This document shows, one piece after another, positions 25,401-35,294 of a stretch of DNA of 64,000 bases; positions within the stretch are counted from its first letter, which is position 1, and each line of letters starts with the position of its first letter. Where the stretch lies: the NCBI GenBank assembly GCA_030248065.1, contig JASAMV010006767.1, positions 1 through 64,000 of the forward strand, read 5' to 3'. The DNA comes from Rhynchonema sp. JSB1_4. Lineage: Eukaryota; Nematoda; Chromadorea; Monhysterida; Xyalidae. The notes under the pieces were generated by a model. The model saw nothing but the letters and a program-made list of their open reading frames with translations, was not told the DNA's origin and searched no databases. Made by a program: the position numbers and the translations under genes.

Positions 25401-25865
25401 GCGACAACCAAGAAAGACACTGGTTGAAACTTTTGGGTCATAAAAATAATGCAAAATTGTGGGTTTGTGTGGCAACCGATGTCAAATCAATCCCAGATCC
25501 CCACCTGACCGTGACCACAACAGCACCGAAAACCAAGACACCCGACAGAGGGAAGGAAAGCCATAGCCAAGATGATGCTGAATTTCGATCGGATTCGGAA
25601 AGCGCACCTAAAGCCGTGCAGGTATACCTACTGTTCATATTCACTGTATCCATCACAAGGGTCTTCCATTGAATTCATTCTAGGGCCATATTCTAAATTT
25701 CTCCAAAATTAAGTGTTCGACACAGAGCTTTACATTTTGATGTTTCAAATTCCGACACCATTTCAGTTGAAACCGCTGGCTCGTGGTGGCATCAACGCTG
25801 GGTCATCCAGGTCTGACACACATCGAGCTGCGATTGCATTTGATGATGATGATACTCATGAGTAG
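22464..25865 (+). CDS. Secreted protein with two C-type lectin-like domains and acidic tail, 10 exons
   Basis: Exons 22464-22572, 22700-22839, 23081-23256, 23560-23726, 24170-24306, 24514-24725, 25071-25182, 25260-25422, 25497-25621 and 25767-25865 join in one frame to 443 residues ending at TAG. Residues 1-20 are a signal peptide (VLSVFLLQFCCVKC). The first lectin-like domain (~37-160) starts TCPSGW, has paired cysteines, FTWIGL and EWVNKND, and ends YYVCQ. The second (~162-322) starts TCPGGW, repeats FTWIGL and EWVGKND, and ends ADCRANFYYICE. Neither shows an EPN or QPD loop with a following WND, so calcium-dependent sugar binding is doubtful. The remaining ~120 residues are acidic and Thr/Ser-rich, ending in an Asp run. 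There is no transmembrane segment. Family members act in innate recognition, cuticle or matrix; the role here is unknown. Exon 8 could instead end at a stop at 25425, giving a shorter form. Confidence 0.85.
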
Positions 25866-26404
25866 GCATCGATGACTAACTGCTTGCTTTTTACATTTCG
25901 CTGAAATTGTTTCATGAGTTCATTTCCAAATTTTGCTATCATAACTTTTCACTAGTCCAGTTTTCCTTTTTTTGCACATTTTCCTTTTAGAAATGTGATA
26001 ATCGATAATGCATAGCTTGAATTGTGCATATTGTGATTCACCCACTCCTTAGGGTTTAGTGTACCAACACATCTTAAGTCTTTGTTGCCATCTACCAATC
26101 TGAAAGATGTGTTGATTCCGAACCATTCATTTTTTAGCCGGAAATAACCGCGCCGGATGTGGATAACAAATTTGTGCTTTGATTCACAGTTTACTTTTGC
26201 AACTGTCGGCGAGGGAGTGCAATCCCAAATTTGGGCTGGCCACGAATCTTCTTGGTTGCTGTTCTATGGTCGAAATGTCAGTGAACGTTATTGGCGAAAT
26301 AAAAGTTTTGCAAAATTGCAACAAAAGGGCGGTAAGAGTAAGCTGGTATTCCCAACCATAAACACCAGACAATGCGGACAGTCGTCTTGGTATTTTCCAC
26401 GTAA

Positions 26405-26592
26405 AGTAAAACTACGCCAACACGAGCCCGATTTCGGAGCTGGCAAAATGGTGAAACATTCATGACGTGGCTGCTGATTTGGGAAACGTTACACGTTGTG
26501 GCATACAACATGGAGCATGATGATTTTCTCTTTCTTTGCGTTTTGCAAGTTCACCACCTCCGAAATCGGGCTCGTGTTGGCGTAGTTTCCCT
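26405..26592. repeat. Inverted repeat with 28-bp perfect arms
   Basis: 26412-26439 and 26558-26585 are exact reverse complements (CTACGCCAACACGAGCCCGA at the start). The loop is ~118 bases. The match weakens just outside the arms. Probably a small foldback element downstream of the lectin gene. Confidence 0.7.
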
Positions 26593-26726
26593 TATATAAG
26601 TAGCACCCTGTGTCTGGCTGAGATCTTTCTTTCTTCTGCAACACTTGCAAACTTCCATGATGGCCATTTTATGAGCTCTTGGATTTCAGTTTGCGTTGCG
26701 ACTATAATGAACAACATACCAGATAT

Positions 26727-27219
26727 TGGTCGCACAATGACTATATAAGAATTGGTCAAATTTTTTTCCTGAATCGTGAAGAGGGAAAGTGACGGGGCAA
26801 TGACGTTGCGTTGCGTGATCGCACACAAGGTATGTAATAAAGAGAATGTTTCAGACCTGCGGCAACGTGGTTGATCTGCTTGATTATGTTTAGCTGAAAA
26901 TGTTTTGTCAAAAATACAAGTAGCATAGTGGTTAAGGTATAACCTGGAGATCAGGGTAGATGAATTCTGATTTAGTCATTGGGTGATATTTTCGAAACGG
27001 TGTAAAGGTCAGTTGGGTGTCAAGGTCGGTGGAAAGCTCGGTCGACAGCTCAGTGTGATAGACCTCGGTGTAAACTTGAAACATTCCACGTTAATAACAG
27101 GCAATGTTTCACGCTTACACCGAGCTACGCCGACCGAGCTTTCGACCGAACTTTACACCGACCTTTACGCCCAACTGACCTTTACACCGTTTCGAAAATT
27201 CCACCCAATGTGCGACCAA
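26727..27219. mobile_element. TIR MITE (TGGTCGCACAATGAC family) with nested palindrome
   Basis: TGGTCGCACAATGACTATAT at the left and GTGCGACCAA at the right, flanked by TAT on both sides. Its right terminal repeat is split by the palindromic element at 26981-27206. Related copies: 38226-38618 and 48425-48670. Confidence 0.8.
26981..27206. mobile_element. Palindromic element GGGTGATATTTTCGAAACGG, copy 1
   Basis: Almost the whole 226 bases form two inverted arms: GGGTGATATTTTCGAAACGG against its inverse, then GTGTAAAGGTCAGTTGGG, GCTCGGTCGACAGCTC and others. The short centre includes GAAACATTCC...GGCAATGTTTC. Adjacent ATT/AAT bases fit a short target duplication. Confidence 0.8.
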
Positions 27220-27317
27220 TATCAATACAGTCATGGGAGCCAATAGGCCTTTTTCTCGCTCGCCTTGGTCCCCTTGATTCTGAAAGACTTGGGTTTGGAA
27301 AAAGTTCTTTGGTCATA

Positions 27318-27533
27318 GGGTGGAATTTTCGAAACGGTGTAAAGGTCAGTTGGGCGTAAAGGTCGGTGTAAAGTTCGGTCGAAAGCTCGGTCGGCGCAGC
27401 TCGGTGTAAACGTGAAACATTGTTTCAAGTTTACACCGAGGTCTATCACACTGAGCTGTCGACCGAGCTTTCCACCGACCTTTACACCCAACTGACCTTT
27501 ACACCGTTTCGAAAATATCACCCATAGTTGGAC
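27318..27533. mobile_element. Palindromic element, copy 2
   Basis: Same family as 26981-27206, in the opposite orientation. ATA lies directly on both sides (CATAG outside), so the target duplication is intact. The loop is very short (GAAACATTGTTTC). Confidence 0.85.
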
Positions 27534-27992
27534 CAGGGGGTAATTTGGGTCGGGCAATCCGAATCCGGGATCCGGTATCCGTGGGCTTGCTCAGGCGCCG
27601 AATTTGAATCAACGTAAATTTTGCATTTAATGAGGCCGAGGCCGCTATGTCCTCGATTGGGTTACGTGGCCAGGAAAGGGGTCCTGTTCGCATGGGCGTC
27701 CTGTTCGTCCCGTTACGGTGACTCCGAGCCGAGCTCCGTGATCTGCAGGTTTTCAAAAATCGAGTCCTTTCTTTTCTTGAAATAGTTGAGCTCCATTTCT
27801 TTCTGTCGTCGGTCGGTTTCCTTTCCTTTTTGCCAGTTTTGTTTTTGTTTAGTTGCGTGTTGTTGCGAGTTAGCCAAGATGTCTGGGCTCAGGTCAGGCC
27901 AGTGTAGTTCCTGGGGGAAGGGGATGGGGGCCCCCCTAAGGTACACTAACCGCCGCGACCAAGGTACACTAGTACACTAACCGCCGCGCCTA

Positions 27993-28842
27993 CCGTATTC
28001 CCTAAAATAGAGCCCCCCAAAAATAGAGCCCCCCAAAAATACAGCCCCCCTAAAAGAAGTCACTGAAAAAATAGAGCCCCCAAAAATACAGCCCCCCCCC
28101 CAACTTGGAATTCCCCGCTTGGGGGTCGCAATGTCAAGTTCTTGTATAAGACACCTTGTGTACAACGTTTGTGGTTGAGTATACCGTAAAAACCTAAATA
28201 GAAGGGGGGGCTCTATTAACTCACTGACCCCATTTTGGGGGGGGGGCTCTATTACGGGGGGGGCTCTATTCCGGGGGGCCTCTATTAATTCACTGACCCG
28301 AACCTGAAAAATTGTTCCCAGAAATACCCCCAAAAACCCCTAAAAACGGGTTTGAAAGGATGTTTTTTCGCTTGCAACCGCATTTATTCGTGTCTATTCG
28401 TCAATAGGAGGCGTATTATGTGCTCTGAACAAACAACAAACGTGCATAAATGTACCTGTACACCACTATCAAGCCTTAATACACTACAGTATAGGGGACG
28501 TTACTTTGGGGGGGCTCTATTAATTCACTGACCCCTTTTTGGAGGGGCTGTATTACGGGGGGGGGGGTTCTATTCCGGGGGGGGGGCTGTATTTAGGTTT
28601 TTACGGTATGATGACGTAGTCGTAAAGCCTTTTGTGGAAGATCTGCACCTAAAAACACGCAATAATGACCGGTAACGCCCTGACAGAACTCCATTTTAGG
28701 GATATTTTTTGGAACATTTTTTGAGATTTTGGGCAGCGAAAAAACAAGGCCCCCCCAAAAATAGAGCCCCCAAAAATACAGCCCCCCCCTAAAAAGGGTC
28801 AGTGAAAAAATACAGCCCCCTGTTGTATTTTAGGGTTTACGG
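27993..28842. mobile_element. TA-flanked CCGTATTCCCTAAAATAG element
   Basis: CCGTATTCCCTAAAATAGAG at the left and TATTTTAGGGTTTACGG at the right, with TA on both sides. Iterated AAATAGAGCCCCCC units lie at both edges. Interrupted by 28184-28605. Confidence 0.65.
28184..28605. mobile_element. TA-flanked CCGTAAAAACC element, second copy
   Basis: CCGTAAAAACCTAAATAG and CTGTATTTAGGTTTTTACGG ends with TA on both sides. The core (28330-28500) is the reverse complement of 10330-10510. Iterated GGGGGGCTCTATTA units surround it. Confidence 0.75.
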
Positions 28843-28941
28843 TACACTTCCCCCCGAAGGAGGAAGGAGGTGTACACTAATTTCCCCTCCGAAAAAGTAG
28901 GGAGGCACACTAATTTCCCCGCCGGACCAGGAACTACACTG

Positions 28942-29450
28942 TACAGTTGGTATCCCCAGGGTAGTACTTGGGGGGGGGGGGGCGGGCGGGGGGGGGGTCC
29001 CCCCCCAAATTCATCTATCTATCGTCAACACTTTTTGATTTCATCTATCTATCGTCAACACATATGGGCAAATCTATCTATCGTCAACAAATTTTGGGAA
29101 CAATCTATCTATCGTCAACACATTTCGAACCCAAAATTGACATTTTTGCCTCAAAATGGCTCAAAATCGGTATTTTTCACCACAAATAGGCAAAAATCGC
29201 GCGCTACGCGCGGATTTAGTACATCTATACACATTTTCATTAATATTTACACATTATTACCTACTTAATGCACTATACTATACCTTGATTTTTGGCGACC
29301 CCCCCCCCACCATCTATCTATCGTCAACAAGTTTGGGTCGACCCCCCCCCCAGATTTCGGACTTTGGTCATCTATCTATCGTCAACACATTTCGGGTCCC
29401 AATCTATCTATCGTCAACACCCTGACCAAGTACTACACTGGGTATCCCCC
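28942..29450. repeat. ATCTATCTATCGTCAACA iterated-unit element
   Basis: Seven copies of ATCTATCTATCGTCAACA, spaced irregularly, four before and three after an A/T-rich core with ATCGCGCGCTACGCGCG at 29197-29213. A G/C homopolymer block (28970-29010) precedes them. Some ORFs here read SIYRQH repeats, which are artefacts of the units. Confidence 0.75.
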
Positions 29451-29822
29451 CGATGTTTGGCATGGTACAGCAGGTATCATCCCGATTTTCACCCCGGTAC
29501 AGGGTTTTTTTCAAAATTCACAAGGTGCAACTTAGGTGCAACCCCCCAATTTTTAGGTGCAAGCTGGCCAAAGTGGGTGCAACCCCTATTTTGGACAAAA
29601 AACGCCAATTTTAGGCTTTTTTTGCCAGGTTGTGTGTTCAATGCTATTTGCGTGCTTTTAGAAGTTCAATAAAGTTGTAACGCAATGAATGCCTTTTCCT
29701 TTTGCAAAAGCAAACTTTTCAGGAAAAGTTCAACATTTTGTAGCACATTTTGTACTAGTTTCATTATTGAGAACCGATTGAGAAGAAAACGAAACAGTAA
29801 AATTTTCATGTCACCATTATGG

Positions 29823-30398
29823 GTGGGCACAATACCCAATACCCAATACCAATACCACCCAATACCAATACCAATACCAGTGTTAGGTATTGGTATTGGG
29901 TCTATTTCTGGTATTGGGTATTGGGTATTGGTATTGAAGCTGGCCTGGTATTGGTATTGGGTATTGGTATTGGGTTTGCCCAGGTATTGGGTCAAAACCA
30001 ATACCCAATACTAACCCAGAAAAACCCAATACCAAACCAATACCAAACCCAATACCTGACTCAAAACCCAATACCAAACCAATACCAAACCCAATACCAA
30101 CCCAATACCAGACCAAAAACCCAATACCAAACCAATACTAAGACCAATACCCAATACCAATACCAACCCAATACCCAATACTCAATACCAATACCAACCC
30201 AATACCAAACCCAATACCAACCACTTCAGTAGTATTGATTTGGTATTGGGTATTGGTATTGGTATTGGGTCTCGCCCGGTATTGGTATTGGGTATTGGTA
30301 TTGGGTCCCCAATTCGGTATTGATATTGGGTATTGGGTATTGGTACAGGGCCGGTATTGGTATTGGGTATTGGTATTGGGTGTCAAAAGTGGTATTGT
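29823..30398. repeat. (GGTATT)n array with orientation switches
   Basis: About 575 bases of GGTATTGGTATTGGG or its complement. The strand switches near 29880, 29997 and 30225. The outer ends read GGGCACAATACC and GGTATTGTGCCC, so the array sits inside short inverted ends. The long open frames here are an artefact of the unit. Confidence 0.85.
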
Positions 30399-30481
30399 GC
30401 CCAGGCCTAGTCACCATATCCACATTTGGGGGTCACGTACGAATCAATTACTTTCGCTGTTCATTTACTGTGTGGGTATCT

Positions 30482-31316
30482 AAGGGCGCGCCCATGTAGG
30501 CCAGGGCCAGGGCCGGGGCCGGGGCCATGAAAAATAATCTATGTCCGAGGCCCTGGCCTACATGGGCGCACCGACAGGGCCGGGGCCGGTGCGAAACATT
30601 TTTCTGGATAGGCGACGTTAGAACTACAGGGTTGTCAATAATCCAACATCGGTTTCGTATACATATGCAGCTGTGCGTGTGTGTTCGTGTTGGGTGTGCT
30701 GTTGCCTGATGTATCAAGGGCACGGTCATTTTGGGGTTTTATTTAGGTTATGCATATGTATTTGTTCAAGCAAATTAATATAAAGCGCTTTATTCTTAAA
30801 AATACTGGCTGATGAAAAGTCACCAGATGACATAAATTTTTTGAGCAACCACAGTAAACGACATGTCTGCGCGAAATTCGAGTAACCTATAACTCAACCA
30901 ATCAGCGAAACGCGCACGTCGTGTATGTGCACGGTCAAAAGCAAACTGTATGTGTATAATTGCAGGTAGAAATTCAGTGTTTTGTCAACCATATTTCAAA
31001 CTGCAGCCCGAATTTGCAATTTACAAATTTGTATAATCCAAAGAAAAAACGCAAGATAGCCATGCCCTTGATAAATCAGGCAGTAGCGCACCCAACGCGA
31101 ACACACACGCACCGCTGCATATACGAAACCAATGTTGGATTATTGACAACCCTGCAGTTGAAACGTCGCCTATCCAGAACAATGTTTCGCACCGGCCCCG
31201 GCCCTGGCCCCGGCCCTGTCGGTGCGCCCATGTAGGCCAGGGCCGGGGCCAGGGCCTCGGACATAGATTATTTTTCATGGCCCCGGCCCTGGCCCTGGCC
31301 TACATGGGCGCGCCCT
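30482..31316. mobile_element. Foldback element TAGGGCGCGCCCATGTAGG
   Basis: Arms of ~250 bases: GGGCGCGCCCATGTAGGCC, GGCCAGGGCCGGGGCC units, TCTGGATAGGCGACGTT, and GTGTGTGTTCGTGTTGGGTG with their inverses on the right. The middle (30740-31020) is A/T-rich and unique. Confidence 0.8.
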
Positions 31317-31349
31317 AATACTGTTGTCATGCTCTGCTCTACTTTTAGT

Positions 31350-31735
31350 CAGTGTAGTTCCTGGGGGGAGGGGGGTCCCCTCCTAAGGTACACTAACCGC
31401 CGCGACCAAGGTACACTAGTACACCAACCGCCGCACCAGGTACACTAACCGCCGCAATTTTTGCCCAAAATATGCATTTTTAGCCCAAGATGGGCATTTT
31501 AGGCCCAAAATGGGTAATTTTCAGGTCAATGTTGTCAAAAGTCGCCAAAATACCCTATTTATGGAGAATTTTTTCCAAAAAAGGGCAAAAATAGGACAAA
31601 TTTTTTACCTCAAAGGACTTTTTCCTGAATTTTGGTCTTCCCCCTCCTTCCCCCACAGGGGGGAGGTACACTAACCGCTGCACCGACAAAGTGGGTAGGT
31701 TCACTAACCGCCTCGCCGGACCAGGAACTACACTG
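31350..31735. mobile_element. Iterated-unit element, CAGTGTAGTTCCTGG ends, uninterrupted
   Basis: CAGTGTAGTTCCTGGGGGG and CCAGGAACTACACTG ends. Units GGTACACTAACCGCCGCG repeat at the left and again at the right, around a core of TTTTAGGCCCAAAATGGG words. Flanking octamers agree at 5 of 8 positions. Confidence 0.65.
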
Positions 31736-31964
31736 ATCCTAGTACAGCATGTATTTGTTTTGAATCTTATCGCCTGCACACCAGGTACTAACTGTGTACG
31801 AAATCAATCAATCAGATCAATATTTTTTTGTCGATGTCGACCAAATGCTTCGATGGAATTTATTGGAAGGAATGAAAAGCCGCGCAGCGCATTTTTTTTG
31901 TTTCTAAGCTTTCCAACCTTAAAAGATGCTGTATAAATCCTAAATTAAGTAAAATAAGGGCCCA

Positions 31965-32065
31965 AATATTTAGGTGCAGTGCAACCTTGCACCTAATCCT
32001 GAATTTTTAGGTGCAATTCTGATTTTTTAGGTGCAAATTGCACCTAAAAAGTGTCTAAACAAATT
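31965..32065. repeat. AGGTGCAA repeat
   Basis: Repeated AGGTGCAATTCTGATTTTT and AAATTGCACCTAAAAAGTG words, a short counterpart of 8930-9275. Confidence 0.5.
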
Positions 32066-32450
32066 ATGCCCCGGTACAGTAGATATCCCCCGATTTTGCC
32101 CCAAAAGTGCCCATTTTTGACCAAAATGGCCAAAATTAGTGTAAAATCAGTGGTTTTTGCCTCAAATTACCGAAAATTCGCGCGCTACGCACGCAAATAC
32201 TACGTTTTCGCACGATTCCACACATAATAAACACAAATTTTCACCCAAAAACCTACCCCCCCCAACCCCCCCAAACCCCCCTAGGTTAGGTACATAACCG
32301 ATAACCCCCTCCCCAGGCCATCGGCTCTGGTACAGTAGGTATCCCCCTCTCCGAGCCCGGCACAGTAGGTATCCCCCTCCAGTGTCCTCCAACACTGTAC
32401 CTTGGTCGCTGCGGTTAGTGTGCATTAGAAGGGGAACCCCTCCCCCCGGG
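32066..32450. repeat. GGTACAGTAGGTATCCCC iterated-unit element
   Basis: Units GGTACAGTAGGTATCCCC on both sides of a core with TTCGCGCGCTACGCACGC at 32175-32193. The right end carries AGGGGAACCCCTCCCCCC. Terminal repeats are not clean. Confidence 0.6.
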
Positions 32451-32819
32451 AACTACAGGGCCACCGCTCCACCTCCTCTCCCCCTCCCCCAAAATGAATC
32501 CCCTAAATTTCAAATTCGTTACTCCCTTACTGGACTTGCGAATAGAAAAAAGCATTTTTTTCGTTAAAAACGTTTTTTCCGACTGTCTTTGACGTTAAAA
32601 AACAGAAAAAAACGAAAAAACCGCTGCCGCTTGGAAACTTTTTTAGAAGCATGTTTTTTCGTGGATTTTTCGCTGATTTCAGAAAATATTTCCGTGGACC
32701 AGACTTTGGTCGAGGGCGCGAGGTGTAAAAGTGTCCTGTTTTAACCATTTTGGTCGTAATGAGTGTCAGAAAAAACCCTTAGACACCATGACATTGTCAA
32801 CGCCAACATGGGTCGAAAA

Positions 32820-33225
32820 CAGGGCTGTGGCTGGGGGTCCCCCAATGGTACCCTTCCCACCCCGGCCTGGTACACTCCCCCTACCCGTCCCGCTCTGGTA
32901 CACTACCCCCCTACCCGCCCCGCTCTGGTACCCTACCCGCCCGATTTTTGCCCTCAAAATGCCTCTTTTTCGTTCAAAAATGCCCAAACTTCGACCGAAA
33001 ACCCTTAAAAATGCAAAAAAATCGCGCGCTACGCGCGATATATGTACTTTATAGCACATAAAATAGGCACTCGAAAAAACTTGCATGGTACACTACCCGC
33101 CCCGAAAAATCTTCCCCTCCCCCAAATCGGATTCCCCCCCCCCAAAGATTCCAGGTACACTACCCCAACCCGCCTCGGATTTTTCCACCTACATACTGTA
33201 TGTATATTACCCGCCCCACCAAAGT
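32820..33225. repeat. GGTACACTACCCCCCTACCC iterated-unit element
   Basis: Units such as GGTACACTACCCCCCTACCC repeat before, and shorter versions after, a core with ATCGCGCGCTACGCGCGA at 33022-33039. Starts near GGCTGTGGCTGGGGGTCCCC. Confidence 0.6.
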
Positions 33226-33625
33226 AGCCGCACGCAGCACTGGTCGAAAACACACTTTTTGGGTTCGCCTATCGGTTTCTTCGGAAATTTTATCCAAAAC
33301 TTTAAAAAACGGTTTTTCCGCAACCGCAAGTATACCCCTACCCTGCCGCCCGATTTGTTCAGCAAAAATTGTTCTCCAGATTTTTTGGCAGAAAAGTGAC
33401 AGTTTTTTTGTGCAGCAGTTGTTTGTTTGTTTTGTTTTGTTGCTCTCAATGACGCTTAAAACCATGCAGAAAATTAGTGATAGAAGCACAGTTACAAGAC
33501 CAGGTGGGACAATTACGGAGATAGAAATAGTTGCAACACTGGTTATGACAAAACCACAGCAAATAAAAGCTACAAAAAGCGCCAATGAGAGAGAAAGATC
33601 ACGGGCATCAGGACAGATCACAGGA

Positions 33626-33815
33626 CATGTTAACAGAACTGAAAATTATGCATTAATCCTCGTCCTCGTCAAACGGAAGTGGCGGACAATCATCAACACA
33701 ACCATCTGTTCTGGACTATTGACAACATGGACTGATGCCAACATGCCCTCTGAGCCCGACATTTGCCGTTTGATGAGGACGAGGATTAATGCATAATTTT
33801 CAGTTCTGTTAACAT
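33626..33815. repeat. Inverted repeat with 51-bp arms
   Basis: 33626-33676 (CATGTTAACAGAACTGAAAA...) and 33765-33815 are reverse complements with about one mismatch. The loop is ~88 bases. The arms also contain CTCGTCCTCGTCAAACGG. It sits directly upstream of the possible 5' exon at 33907. Confidence 0.75.
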
Positions 33816-33906
33816 GCAGCAGTTGTCATTTAGAACAGCTGTCAATTTCACGTCGAGCGAGCAGCGAGTAACCGTACTTTTCACGATCGTCTCGTGTCCG
33901 TGTAGT

Positions 33907-34055
33907 TGTAGCCAGTCGCCAATCGACGACATGGTGAACGACATGATGCCAATGAATCGTGGCCGATCGAATGCGAGCAGCAGCAATGACGATGCGGATG
34001 AACATGATTTGGCTCAGTTCACGCAAAGCAGCACTGCCGTCAATGCACGTTGCAT
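33907..34055 (+). CDS. Possible upstream exon(s) of the 35-44 kb gene
   Basis: An open stretch encodes SQSPIDDMVNDMMPMNRGRS followed by a Ser/Asn/Asp-rich run and AQFTQSSTAVNA, with a GT donor just after 34055. A second short stretch, 35120-35166, encodes a Ser/Ala/Asn-rich segment behind a CAG acceptor and could join in phase to the exon at 35295. Composition matches the polar beginning of the downstream gene. The intervening 34270-35050 is repeat DNA. There is no domain and no splice evidence, so this is an inference from composition and frame. Confidence 0.35.
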
Positions 34056-34279
34056 TTTTTATAGGAACATGCTTTGTCATTCATTCGTATGCACGAAATG
34101 CATCCAAAACTGTGCAGCTGTCTTTTGTTTCAAGTTTCGAACGCTGAATGAACGACCATTCGGACGATCGCACAGCTACTTTTTGAACATGCGCAACGAC
34201 GGAGCGGTACGCCACGTTTAGTTTTGTGATGTGCTTTTTTTGTTCGCATCGGAAATTCCCGGTGTTTGTGCTCATATAA

Positions 34280-34632
34280 GTATAGTTGCCGGTGAAAAAA
34301 AGGCTTTTCCTAAGAAAAACCAAAAAAGACAGTTTTTCAGTGAAATATATTTTTCCGGAAAAATTGCACGGCGGATTTTGAACTTTTCTGAAAAAGTGTC
34401 AGATTGTATGAAGAAACCTATTTTTTGCAGAAACATACTTTTTCAAGTGTTTTCCAGCACTTTTACGGCTTTTATTCTCACTTTATCAACAAGATCACCC
34501 TTCAGACGCCATTTTTAGCGCATTATATGCCAAATGTGCACTGTTTTGACCGGTGCCCAAATTTGGCTTGGAAAAATATGGAAAAAAACGTTTTTTTCAG
34601 TAAATATTTTTCCGAAAAAATTGCAACTATAC
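34280..34632. mobile_element. TIR element, GTATAGTTGCCGG copy
   Basis: AGTATAGTTGCCGG at the left and TTGCAACTATAC at the right. The interior again has CTTTTTCAAGTGTTTTCCAGC, shared with 5100 and 5735. This shows the family is dispersed and not confined to the MFSD9-like introns. Confidence 0.55.
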
Positions 34633-34650
34633 ACTCATAACGGCGAACTT

Positions 34651-35045
34651 AGGGTGAACACGGAACCCGGAACACGGAAATAATTTACATACAAACCAGT
34701 TACGTGGATTTCCGTGCACGGAAATATTTCCGTGGCACGGAAATATTTCCGTGTTCCGTGTTTTTTTATTTTCACGGAACACGGAAATATTTCCGTGTGA
34801 ATAGTTGCTGTTCGCGTCAACACGCGGGCTTTTGACGTCAGCATGCTGGCTTTTGTCATCATCAGAAAAAGGGGGGGGGGGGGGAACACACACCCCCCCC
34901 CCCCCCCCCTTGCAAAAGCACCGTTTGCGTGCCTGAATCATTTCCGTGTTCCGTGGCACGGAAATATTTCCGTGTTCCGTGATTCTCCAAAATATTCACG
35001 GAACACGGAAATATTTCCGTGTTCCGGTTTCCGTGTTTAACCTAA
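34651..35045. repeat. CACGGAAATATTTCCGTG iterated palindrome element
   Basis: CGGAACACGGAAATATTTCC and close variants repeat at least eight times on both flanks. The centre (34800-34860) has CGTCAACACGCGGGC and GACGTCAGCATGCTGGC. This centre is shared in part with 54888-54955 and 59765-59835, whose flanks differ. G and C homopolymers lie at 34870-34910. Confidence 0.75.
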
Positions 35046-35294
35046 GGCCGCCCTAAGACATGGTTTAACCTTACCATAGCAGCATCACTATTTAAAAAAA
35101 CGTCCTCTTGTTGACTCAGGTCGGTCCAGCAGTGCACCAAACTCATCAAGTGCAATTCCGTGCGCCGTTGTCCACTGCTGTTGGCAATTTCAATTGTGGC
35201 ATGGACAATAACATGATGTCGCAGTCATTGGCTGGTTTCAGTCTCCATTGCTGGCACAGCTGAGTTTAGAAAAAGACGAGAAACTTTTTTCCAG

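Larger units (their letters stand above)
27900..28941. mobile_element. Iterated-unit element with CAGTGTAGTTCCTGG ends, two levels nested
   Basis: CAGTGTAGTTCCTGGGGG at the left and CAGGAACTACACTG at the right. Units GGTACACTAACCGCCGCG (left) and ACACTAATTTCCCC (right) remain at the edges. 27993-28842 was inserted into it and itself holds 28184-28605. No clear target duplication. Confidence 0.6.

Noticed and set aside
28961..29425. ORFs with SIYRQH / IYLSSTH repeats that look like a repetitive protein
   Set aside because: They are translations of the ATCTATCTATCGTCAACA units in several frames. No start context or splice sites, and the units flank a transposon-like core.
28942..29425. CRISPR-like array of ATCTATCTATCGTCAACA with spacers
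   Set aside because: The copies are irregularly spaced, fall on either side of a common core and lie in eukaryotic intron-bearing DNA. No cas genes are present.
29666..30423. Overlapping ORFs of 60-137 codons in the GGTATT array
   Set aside because: The repeat unit has no stop codon in several frames; the products are simple repeats.
33160..33621. Minus-strand ORF of 153 codons with hydrophobic segments (LSLALFVAFICCGFVITSVA)
   Set aside because: It could be a membrane exon, but it runs through repeat sequence at both ends. No partner exons or matching family were found, so it is not called.
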